Assembly (NCBI GenBank): GCA_026390045.1
Contig: JAPLGR010000293.1
Coordinates: forward strand, 1-10,424
Length of the DNA: 10,424 bases
Source: Chloroflexota bacterium
GTDB taxonomy: Bacteria > Chloroflexota > Anaerolineae > Anaerolineales > E44-bin32
Reading direction: 5' to 3'
The position numbers and the translations under genes were made by a program. Of this stretch, positions 1 to 6,546 are shown piece after piece (positions within the stretch are counted from its first letter, which is position 1; every line of letters begins with the position of its first letter). The notes under the pieces are model-generated. The model did no database searches, was not told the origin of the DNA, and saw only the letters and a program-made list of their open reading frames with translations.

Positions 1-353
1 AGTCTGTCAAGCATCGTGTTCAACGCCGTTGTGAGCCGCGCCAAGTCTGAGTCATCCCTGAAAACCATAGGAACCCGGGCGTCCACCGGGTCCACTTCGA
101 TCCGATCGACCGCGCGCGTCAGGTCTGAGAGGGGCCGAAGTGCTCGGCGCAGGACCACGTAGTTGAGCAGCAGGCTGACAGCCACTCCCAGGGCAGCGAA
201 CCCCAGCATGAGGCCGAGCGTCGACCTTTCCGCGAGCTGCCTGGTGAGGATTGTCCCCACCACAGCGCCGAGGAGCACCACCAAGGCATTCGCCGCGAGG
301 ATCCGGACAAGCAACGGCGGCCGCGTGATACGAGGCCGGGGCGAATCAGACAT
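1..353 (-). CDS. Sensor histidine kinase, N-terminal part (TM-TM-HAMP), cut by window edge
   Basis: Reading leftwards from an ATG at 353, the frame stays open to the window edge, giving about 117 residues that begin MSDSPRPRITRPPLLVRILA. Two hydrophobic helices are visible (about residues 14-38 and 44-64) with only a few residues between them. A HAMP-like segment follows (LRRALRPLSDLTRAVDRI, then DLARLTTALNTMLDR near the edge). The conserved Pro after the second helix and the two amphipathic helices support HAMP. The ATG is the first possible start after an in-frame TGA, but no good Shine-Dalgarno precedes it. HAMP next to two membrane helices normally leads into a kinase core. I infer a histidine kinase, perhaps of the NarX/LiaS (HisKA_3) type, but the catalytic part lies outside the window. 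A methyl-accepting protein or diguanylate cyclase is possible. The gene lies 162 bases downstream of the GT-C pair on the same strand. Confidence 0.75.
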   Translation of the reverse strand, partial: MSDSPRPRITRPPLLVRILAANALVVLLGAVVGTILTRQLAERSTLGLMLGFAALGVAVSLLLNYVVLRRALRPLSDLTRAVDRIEVDPVDARVPMVFRDDSDLARLTTALNTMLDR

Positions 354-515
354 TGCGCCACGCTCGCGCCCGCAAGGGCCGCCTCACGCAACGCTCTGGG
401 CTAGCAAGGGCAAGCAGGGCTATACCGTGTTGCGCGCGGGCGGAGAGCCAGATGACATCCAAACAAGCACCGACAGCCATTCGCGATCCATGAGACATGG
501 CTTGCGTCTCCCCCA

Positions 516-2027
516 TCATGGCCGCACGATCTCGTAGATCAGGAGCCGCGGCTTCTGGAAGACAAGTTCGATGCCGTCGCCGAGGTGCTCATCCAGCGCG
601 TCCGGATACCGTCCGAAGCGTTCCGTGATCAGGATGTAGCGGGCATCATAGGACTCGGCAAGACTACGAACGCTGTCGACGTCCTGGCCCGCCGGAAGCG
701 ACATCCCCGGCTGGCCGCTGGAATAGTTCAGGCTGTGCGCCTGCGTGGCGATGACGGGTTCGCCAGGCTCCGTGTTTTCCTTGAGCCATGTCGCAGCCTC
801 CGCAAACGTCGCCGCGTTTTCCGCGCTGTCCTCGATCGCTGGCGGCCACGCCAGTGCAGCCTGAGCGATGATCAGGACAGCTGTCGCGGCGCACAGGCCG
901 AAGGCCGCCGATCGCCTGCGCTCGGCGATCTGTGAGAGCACGAGCGCCGCCCCAACCGCCAGCCACGGCAACATCGCTCCTGCCGAGTGGTAGAAGAGAC
1001 CCGCCAACGTCGGCACGCTGAACACCAATGCGCTCGATAGCATCAGCACTACCGCGTAGGCCAGACCGAGCGTCAGCATCACGCGCTGCTTCCGCAACAG
1101 GCCTAGCCAACCGAAGATCCCATACGGAAAGGCTATCAGCAGCCACACACCCAGGTTGTGCCACAGCGCCTGGAATCGAAGCCCCACCACGAACTTGATT
1201 CCCCGTGAGAACAGAGAGGCGAGTGTGGACGGATCATTCCAGTTGAACATCTGCGCGTAGTCCTGAAGCGCCGCAACCGTCATCGGCGGGACAGGCTGGA
1301 GGGCGCCAAAGACGTGTAGATTGCGCAGCCACCAGGATCCCATCGGCACCGCACAACCGATCCCAAGGAGCACAAGGAGCGCGAAGGACCGCCGCGAGGA
1401 CCTGAGGTTCAGCAGGATGAACGCGCCGACCAGCAGTGGTATCAGCATGCCGTCCGATCGAGCCAGGTAAGCCAGGCCGCCCAACAGACCAGCGAGCAGG
1501 CTGAGCCATCCCGACCGACGTTCAATCGCCAACGCGCCGGTGAGCAGGGCGCTCGCGCCCAGCACAGCGAACGGCGCGGCACTGTCGGTGCTGGCTGCCT
1601 GGTAGACAGGCAGGGCACCCGCCAGCAGCATCAACGCCGCTCCCAATGCGATCCTTCGATCGTCTGGCTTCATCAGGCGCCCGAGGAAGTACGTCAGCGG
1701 TACAAGCAGCGCTCCGCACAGAGTCCCGGGCAACTGTGCAACAAGCAGCGAATCGCCGAAGGCCTTGATCGCGGGCGCCATCAGGAACGTCGCTATCGGC
1801 ATCCAGTACTCATGACTTGCGTGGGTCACACCGGGAAACGGGAACTGGTACGACCACAGCACGTCTGAAACGAGGCCGCGCCCCGCAGCCAGATGACGCG
1901 CTGTCTGGACGTAGAAGGCAGGATCATCGAGCGGCGGGAACTCCAGGCGCGTCGCAAACGCCAGCCGGATCGCCCAGCCGGCAACCAGCAACCCAAGTGC
2001 GATCCAAGTATCCAGCCCGCGTCTCAC
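516..2027 (-). CDS. GT-C-type membrane glycosyltransferase (PMT_2/ArnT-like)
   Basis: This 503-residue protein has roughly ten to twelve membrane helices and a soluble C-terminal domain from about residue 400. After the first helix (about 8-26) comes the acidic loop LDDPAFYVQTARHLAAGRG, with D34-D35 at the place where the PMT_2 (dolichyl-phosphate-mannose mannosyltransferase-like) family carries its catalytic aspartate. Other family-like features are ARSDGMLIP (189-197) and WWLRNLHVFG (232-241). Such enzymes transfer a sugar from a polyprenyl-phosphate donor to a lipid, protein or glycan outside the membrane. The donor and acceptor cannot be told from the sequence. The start is a GTG preceded by GAGAGG about 10 bases upstream, and the stop is TGA. 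It follows the next membrane-protein gene by 64 bases on the same strand and probably shares its transcript. Membership of the GT-C superfamily is secure; the exact activity is not. Confidence 0.82.
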   Translation of the reverse strand: MRRGLDTWIALGLLVAGWAIRLAFATRLEFPPLDDPAFYVQTARHLAAGRGLVSDVLWSYQFPFPGVTHASHEYWMPIATFLMAPAIKAFGDSLLVAQLPGTLCGALLVPLTYFLGRLMKPDDRRIALGAALMLLAGALPVYQAASTDSAAPFAVLGASALLTGALAIERRSGWLSLLAGLLGGLAYLARSDGMLIPLLVGAFILLNLRSSRRSFALLVLLGIGCAVPMGSWWLRNLHVFGALQPVPPMTVAALQDYAQMFNWNDPSTLASLFSRGIKFVVGLRFQALWHNLGVWLLIAFPYGIFGWLGLLRKQRVMLTLGLAYAVVLMLSSALVFSVPTLAGLFYHSAGAMLPWLAVGAALVLSQIAERRRSAAFGLCAATAVLIIAQAALAWPPAIEDSAENAATFAEAATWLKENTEPGEPVIATQAHSLNYSSGQPGMSLPAGQDVDSVRSLAESYDARYILITERFGRYPDALDEHLGDGIELVFQKPRLLIYEIVRP

Positions 2028-2091
2028 CGTCGGAGCGCCTCTCTCACAGCGCGTTCAATCGCGCGCACAGTCTGGATGCACATCTGCCCGA

Positions 2092-3609
2092 TCAGCGAGC
2101 ACGCTGCAAGACAACAGCCGTGGCATCCGCATACGCCTCAGCCCAGCCGTCATCCTCGCGCAGCGCGACCGCCAGGCGTGAGTCTGGCGGCATGATCACC
2201 CAATCCACGTCATACCGCGCGAGCACCTGCTCCCACCCCTCTGCGAGTGTGATCACGGCCTCGTACTCGCGAGTGAGCGCCTCGCCGTAGAAATCCGTCT
2301 GCCCATCGATGAACACCGTCGTCTCAGGCCAGGCGCGGAACAGCAGGTAGCCTCCCCACGGGAAATAGTTGAAGACGCGATCCCCCGGAGGATTGGCGAT
2401 GGCCCAGTCCATCGCCTGCACAGGAAACACGCGCGACGAGAACGAATTGCCGCCTGGTACTGGCGTGAGGCGGACGCCAAGAGTCATGAGCACTCCAACG
2501 GCCAGGACACAGACTGCCGGCCACCAACCGCCTCGGAAGCCCGCTGCCAGCGTCTGCAGTCTCGATTCCCGCCTCATCCATGCTTCGCCGGCCATGGTCC
2601 CGGGCAATGCTCCGGCTAGAGCCTCGGCCAAGATAGGCGCAACGATCACAGCGTAGACGGCGACATGACGAACGCTATAGAGGCCCAGGCCAGTCCAGCC
2701 AAGCAGCAGGAGGAGTGAGCGCACATTCAGCGGACGCCGAGCGGAGGCCATGATCCATGGCGAAATGAGGATCATCAGCAGGAAAGGCCACGTGCTCACA
2801 TCGTGGAAGTTGGGCGAGAGGTACTCTGCCGTGTGACCGACAAGGTACGCGTTCCCCACGTAGCCGACCGATGTGGCCCAAAGCTGAATCCCAACCGGAT
2901 TCACCAGCGTCGCGGCCAGCGAGAGGATCACAACCAAGGCGAGCTGGCGGCCATGTCGGGGACGCGACTCGCCGGGAGATGTCCGCCACATGCGCCACGC
3001 CCAGCCCGCCGCGTAGGCAAGCCAGATGACAAAACCGAAAACGAATGCTCCGTGCAGATTGGCCCAACCGAGCATGATCAAGGGCTGGCGCCACCACGCG
3101 ATTCGCTCACCGCGCGCAATCTTCTCCAGCCCGTCCGTCCAGGCCACCACCAGCAGCAGCGTGAACAAGTGCGGCCTTGCCAGCCAGTGCAGGCTGGAGG
3201 CCGAGACGGCCAAGAGTGCCAACCCGAGCGCCACAAGGCCGAGCCCGCTGCGCCGGACGGCCGCGCGGTAGGTCAACCAGAAGGTCAGTGCGAGCACGAT
3301 GGCCGACAGCAGGACGACACCGTCCAGCCCAAGGACACGATACGCCGACGCGAAGACGACCTCTGACAGCCATTCGTGAGGCGTCAGGTCCTCGCCGGAC
3401 ATCGTATGGGAAAAGAGATCCGCGGTTGGAATCCGGCCTGTCTGCAGGATGTATTGGCCCACGGTCAGGTGGCGGCCCAGGTCGCCGTCCAGATTCAGCA
3501 GGCGCGGGCCCAACATCACCACCAGCAGGAAGACAGCAATGAACAGCACGTCTTCCAGGCGAGGCATCAGCAGGGCCTGCGCCCCTCCCCGCTTGATGCC
3601 GGCTGTCAC
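2092..3609 (-). CDS. Polytopic membrane protein, GT-C-like, with C-terminal soluble domain
   Basis: With the start used here the protein has 505 residues. The first helix (about 19-38) is followed by a loop LDGDLGRHLTVGQYILQTGR, then IPTADLFSHT and PHEWLSE (77-83). Further conserved-looking motifs are ARPHLFT (144-150), WANLHGAFVFG (182-192), NPVG (237-240) and IDGQTDFYG (434-442). A soluble tail ends with YDVDWVIMPPDS. I recognise this pattern from a widespread family of uncharacterised bacterial membrane proteins that resemble GT-C glycosyltransferases. No reaction is established here. The frame is open up to 3687, but I chose the GTG at 3609 because GGTGAGGG lies just upstream at good spacing. 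ATG codons at 3633 and 3567 are alternatives. It is the upstream member of a likely two-gene unit and is divergent from the DegV gene. A role in making a surface glycan is inference from the neighbour and the fold. Confidence 0.78.
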   Translation of the reverse strand: MTAGIKRGGAQALLMPRLEDVLFIAVFLLVVMLGPRLLNLDGDLGRHLTVGQYILQTGRIPTADLFSHTMSGEDLTPHEWLSEVVFASAYRVLGLDGVVLLSAIVLALTFWLTYRAAVRRSGLGLVALGLALLAVSASSLHWLARPHLFTLLLVVAWTDGLEKIARGERIAWWRQPLIMLGWANLHGAFVFGFVIWLAYAAGWAWRMWRTSPGESRPRHGRQLALVVILSLAATLVNPVGIQLWATSVGYVGNAYLVGHTAEYLSPNFHDVSTWPFLLMILISPWIMASARRPLNVRSLLLLLGWTGLGLYSVRHVAVYAVIVAPILAEALAGALPGTMAGEAWMRRESRLQTLAAGFRGGWWPAVCVLAVGVLMTLGVRLTPVPGGNSFSSRVFPVQAMDWAIANPPGDRVFNYFPWGGYLLFRAWPETTVFIDGQTDFYGEALTREYEAVITLAEGWEQVLARYDVDWVIMPPDSRLAVALREDDGWAEAYADATAVVLQRAR

Positions 3610-3774
3610 CTGACCCTCACCCGTAGAGCGCATCTCACAAAGCCTTTCGCATGGGCCTCGGCACCACTGAACGTACAGGGGCCTCATCAGTCGCTGCTCT
3701 CCATGTGGATTCTAAGCTACCCGGGAGGATTCGCCACCTCACCGATGCCAGGCCCCGCTCCGAGCAATCGGCGA

Positions 3775-3780
3775 TATAAT
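3775..3780 (+). promoter_or_regulatory. Candidate -10 element for the degV-family gene
   Basis: A perfect TATAAT sits 53 bases before the TTG start in an otherwise GC-rich stretch, which would put the transcript start near 3786-3788. At 16-18 bases upstream the sequence is GC-rich and gives no -35 match, nor is there a TG for an extended -10. It may need an activator, or it may be chance. Confidence 0.45.
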
Positions 3781-3820
3781 CTGGGCCTGCCTCAACTGCT
3801 GGGAGACCAGGTTCCGTACC

Positions 3821-3827
3821 GAGGAGG
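3821..3827 (+). promoter_or_regulatory. Ribosome binding site deciding the TTG start of the degV-family gene
   Basis: GAGGAGG lies six bases before a TTG at 3834. The protein sequence typical of the family (VAIVTDS) begins three codons after this TTG, and no ATG is near, so the site fixes an unusual TTG start. Confidence 0.8.
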
Positions 3828-3833
3828 CCCCTC

Positions 3834-4700
3834 TTGCCGAATGTCGCTATCGTGACTGACAGCGTTGTCAGCATACCCGAGCACCTTCTTGCCTCGCTGA
3901 AGATCAACTGCGTCGCCTACTACATCCACCGCGGGCAAGAAGTGCTGCGCGACCTGCGCACCATCCAGCGCGATGAGTTCTTCCGCTGGCTTCCGACGGC
4001 CAAGGAACTCCCCACGACCGCCAGCCCCGGGCCGGGCGACTACCTGCAGGTGTACGAGCAGCTCGCCCAGGAGGGGGTGCGGGAGATTGCCAGCATCCAC
4101 ATGACCTCCTCCGGGAGCGGCGCCTACCAGGCGGCAAAGAACGCCCAGTCGATGGCGGCTGAGCAGATGCCGGAAGTCCAGATCGAGGTGATCGACACGC
4201 GCAACGTGTCGATGTGCCACGGCTGGATGGCCATTGAAGCGGCACGAGCGGCACTGACCGGCGTCTCGCTGGCCGAGGTAGTGGCCGTGGTGCGCCGGAT
4301 GATCCCAACCACGCACATGATCCAGACGGCGGATACACTCAAGTACCTCTACATGGGCGGGCGGATTGGCGCTGCCAAGCGCCTGGTCGGAGCGCTGCTC
4401 GACATCAAGCCTCTCATCGGAATGCAGGACGGCATCATCGTCCCGCTCGGCATGGCGCGCAGTCGCGCCAGGGCGTACCAGGCGATTGCCGACTTGGTCG
4501 AGAAGGCAGTCGGCGCATCCGGCAAGATCAAGATCGCCTATGTCCACGCTGCAGCCGCCGAAGAGGCCGATCGGCTGAAAAGCATGATCGAGTCGCGAGT
4601 GCGGGCCGTTGAGTCGCTTGTCGCAGAGCTCTCCCCGGCTCTCGGCGTTCACTCAGGCCCCGGCACAGCTGGCGTGTGCTTCTTCCCGGTCACCGAGTAG
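3834..4700 (+). CDS. DegV family fatty-acid-binding protein (FakB-like)
   Basis: This 288-residue protein has the usual length and motif order of the DegV family. The motifs are VAIVTDS (4-10), TTASPGPGDY (61-70), SIHMTSSGSGAYQAA (87-101), DTRNVS (121-126), LKYLYMGGRIG (169-179), KPLI (192-195) and HSGPGTAGV (273-281). DegV proteins bind one long-chain fatty acid. In Firmicutes the FakB members present it to the kinase FakA, which makes acyl phosphate for phospholipid synthesis. T61/T62, S92/S93, R177 and H273 sit where family members contact the fatty-acid carboxylate or FakA, although the usual TSQPS becomes TTASP. The Shine-Dalgarno and TTG start are clear. No fakA-like gene is in the window, so the partner is unknown. 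The gene stands alone: divergent from the membrane-protein genes and followed by a strong hairpin. Family assignment is firm; the cellular role is inferred from relatives. Confidence 0.93.
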   Translation: MPNVAIVTDSVVSIPEHLLASLKINCVAYYIHRGQEVLRDLRTIQRDEFFRWLPTAKELPTTASPGPGDYLQVYEQLAQEGVREIASIHMTSSGSGAYQAAKNAQSMAAEQMPEVQIEVIDTRNVSMCHGWMAIEAARAALTGVSLAEVVAVVRRMIPTTHMIQTADTLKYLYMGGRIGAAKRLVGALLDIKPLIGMQDGIIVPLGMARSRARAYQAIADLVEKAVGASGKIKIAYVHAAAAEEADRLKSMIESRVRAVESLVAELSPALGVHSGPGTAGVCFFPVTE

Positions 4701-4729
4701 AGACACTCAACCCTCCCGGACGCTAATAC

Positions 4730-4754
4730 GCCGGCCGGCAGGAGGCCGGCCGGT
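4730..4754 (+). terminator. GC-rich hairpin after the degV-family gene
   Basis: A perfect 9-bp inverted repeat (CCGGCCGGC at 4731-4739 and GCCGGCCGG at 4745-4753) with a five-base loop, extendable by one G-T pair, lies 30 bases after the stop codon. The following bases are TTGATTCT, a weak T-rich tail. It is a likely intrinsic terminator, though the short T-tract lowers certainty. Confidence 0.6.
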
Positions 4755-4914
4755 TGATTCTCCAGTCACAAGTCGAGGGGCTCGGAATCCACGACGCCCG
4801 GCCATAGGGTACGGCGCCAGTCAGCCCGCTGTGGCAAGGTCCTTGCATGTAGGCGGCTGCGGCCGCGCCCCGGCGCCGGCCGACTTCCGCTTTCCGGACA
4901 CTGGCTCTCCTTCG

Positions 4915-6489
4915 ATGGCATCACGATCGCTCGCCGCTACCCGCCCTTCCAGCCCCCACCCCGAGGCTCACCCGGGCCGCCGCCGGCCCCTCCGGCCGCT
5001 TCTGGCGGTGGCGGCCGTCGGCGCCCTGCTCCTGGCGGTCCCGCTGGCGGCCTCAGGAGCCTTCTACGGCTCTTTTGCTCTATCAGATGGGATTGCACCT
5101 GGGGTAACCGTCGCCGGCCTGTCTGTAGGCGGCCTGACGGTTGACCAGACAGCCGCCGCCCTGGACGACCTGTGGAACCGGCAACTCAGGCTTGAGGTCG
5201 TCGATCCGCCCACCGGCCGGGCCTGGACGATCATGCCGGCCGAGCTTGGCCTGTCGGTCGACGCGCGGCAGACCGCCGAGAGCGCGTACTCCGTCGGCAG
5301 GGAGCAACAGCTGATCGAGGCCGTCCAGAAGGCGGCGACCAGCCTCCAGCAGGGCATCGATGTCGACCCAGTGGTCAACGTGGATCTCGCCGCTGCCCGA
5401 AGGAGCCTCGAGGCGATGGCGCCGACTGTGGGGACACCTCCTCAGGACGCAAGCATGGAGATCATCGACGGTTCCCTTCGCATCCACCCCGGGCTTGACG
5501 GGCGGATGCTGGACATCGACGCTACGCTTGAGTTGATGGCCGCGGATCCCGCCGCGCTGCTGCTGCGCTACGGCTTCGTCCCGCTGATCTTCATCCCACA
5601 GCCCCCTGCCATCGCCGATGTGCAAGCGGCCGCCGATCAGGCAGAGCGCCTGCTGGCTGCGCCTGCGCAGCTCGTAGCTTACGATCCCGTGACCGACGAG
5701 ACGCTGACCTGGTCTCCAGACCGCGCCACGATCGGAGGATGGATCCGAGTCGCGGAAGGCGGCACGCCGGAATCGATCAAGCTGGATCCCGCGCGGATCT
5801 CGGCCTCGATCGACGAATGGGCGACGTCGCTAGGTGCTGAGCGTCACATTGATGTGGCTGCGGCCGCAGCTGCACTTCAGGGAACGATGCTCGGCTCTCC
5901 GGCGCGGACGATTGTCATCACCTACCGTCCGACGATCTATGTTGCGCAGGGCGGGGAGTCGCTGGCTGCCATCGGATTCCGCCATGGGCTGCCAACGTGG
6001 AAAATCCAGGAATACAACCCGAGCACGAGCCCGTATCTCGCGCTGCCGGCTGGCACGCAGATCACGCTGCCCCCGAAAGACGCGATGCTGCTCCTCCCGG
6101 TCGTGCCCGACAAGCGAATCGTGATTAGCATTTCCGAGCAGCACATGTGGACCTACGAGGACGGGGCGCTGCGCAGCGAGCACGTCATCAGCACCGGCAT
6201 CGCGCGCTCGCCCACCCTCCCCGGGCTGTTCCAGGTGCTGTCGCACATCGAGGATGCGTACGCGTCGCGATGGGATCTGTGGATGCCACATTTCCTGGGC
6301 ATCTACGATGCGCTGCCCGGATTCACCAACGGCATCCACGGGCTGCCTCTGCTGTCCAGCGGCGTCCGTCTGTGGGGGAATGTGCTCGGCCGCCCGGCAT
6401 CGTATGGGTGCATCATCCTCGACCTGGACGCGGCCGAGGATGCATACACCTGGGCGGAGGACGGCGTGGTGGTCGAGATCCGCCGCTAG
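4915..6489 (+). CDS. Membrane-anchored L,D-transpeptidase: PG_binding_4-like, LysM and YkuD domains
   Basis: This 524-residue protein has an Arg-rich start and a single membrane helix or uncleaved signal at about 27-49. Two PG_binding_4-like segments follow (about 62-210, with TIMPAELGLSVDARQTAE, and about 236-330, with YDPVTDETLTWSPD). Next is a LysM-like module (about 340-387: YVAQGGESLAAIG, then the LPAGTQITLP ending). The YkuD catalytic domain fills 400-524. H475 in GIHG and C499 in ASYGCI are the expected catalytic pair. YkuD enzymes make 3-3 cross-links in peptidoglycan or attach proteins to it; the LysM and PG_binding parts should hold the enzyme on the wall. The usual SHGC is SYGC, and the Arg normally following it is Ile. 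The frame is open back to 4609, into the degV-family gene, but that part is biased and crosses the terminator, so I start at the ATG beside the helix. No clear Shine-Dalgarno precedes that ATG. Confidence 0.88.
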   Translation: MASRSLAATRPSSPHPEAHPGRRRPLRPLLAVAAVGALLLAVPLAASGAFYGSFALSDGIAPGVTVAGLSVGGLTVDQTAAALDDLWNRQLRLEVVDPPTGRAWTIMPAELGLSVDARQTAESAYSVGREQQLIEAVQKAATSLQQGIDVDPVVNVDLAAARRSLEAMAPTVGTPPQDASMEIIDGSLRIHPGLDGRMLDIDATLELMAADPAALLLRYGFVPLIFIPQPPAIADVQAAADQAERLLAAPAQLVAYDPVTDETLTWSPDRATIGGWIRVAEGGTPESIKLDPARISASIDEWATSLGAERHIDVAAAAAALQGTMLGSPARTIVITYRPTIYVAQGGESLAAIGFRHGLPTWKIQEYNPSTSPYLALPAGTQITLPPKDAMLLLPVVPDKRIVISISEQHMWTYEDGALRSEHVISTGIARSPTLPGLFQVLSHIEDAYASRWDLWMPHFLGIYDALPGFTNGIHGLPLLSSGVRLWGNVLGRPASYGCIILDLDAAEDAYTWAEDGVVVEIRR

Positions 6490-6491
6490 GC

Positions 6492-6508
6492 CGGGCGCGA
6501 TGCGCCCG
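6492..6508. terminator. Short hairpin between convergent genes
   Basis: CGGGCGC and GCGCCCG form a 7-bp stem with a GAT loop in the 57-base gap between the convergent transpeptidase and acyl-CoA dehydrogenase genes. It could stop transcription from either side, but no T-tract follows on either strand, so the call rests on position and stem only. Confidence 0.4.
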
Positions 6509-6546
6509 CCTCCGCCGGCCGGCTGAATCCCTTTCCGCCTCCGTAC

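Larger units (their letters stand above)
3610..3833. promoter_or_regulatory. Divergent intergenic region between the GT-C pair and degV-family gene
   Basis: These 224 bases separate two divergent genes and must hold both promoters if both genes are expressed from here. Facing right there is a perfect TATAAT at 3775-3780. Facing left there is a weaker TAGAAT on the minus strand (complement of 3709-3714), about 100 bases before the GTG of the membrane-protein gene. Neither has a recognisable TTGACA-like -35 at 16-18 bases. Part of this stretch (3610-3687) is an open reading frame continuous with the membrane protein, but it has no conserved-looking protein character and probably is leader. Confidence 0.45.

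Noticed and set aside
372..411. Direct repeats GCAAGGGC 32 bases apart upstream of the sensor kinase gene
   Set aside because: Two 8-base copies in a GC-rich gap of this size are easily due to chance, and no promoter elements sit at a fitting distance.
488..500. CCATG-AGA-CATGG hairpin after the GT-C gene as a terminator
   Set aside because: A 5-bp stem without a T-tract is too weak to call.
3792..4652. A 286-codon open frame antisense to the degV-family gene
   Set aside because: It lies fully opposite a gene with unmistakable family motifs, is rich in Asp, His and Arg as expected of an antisense shadow, and shows no domain pattern.
4609..4914. Upstream extension of the L,D-transpeptidase into the degV-family gene
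   Set aside because: It would overlap the degV-family coding region and run through its terminator hairpin; the translation is low-complexity and precedes a normal N-terminal membrane anchor.
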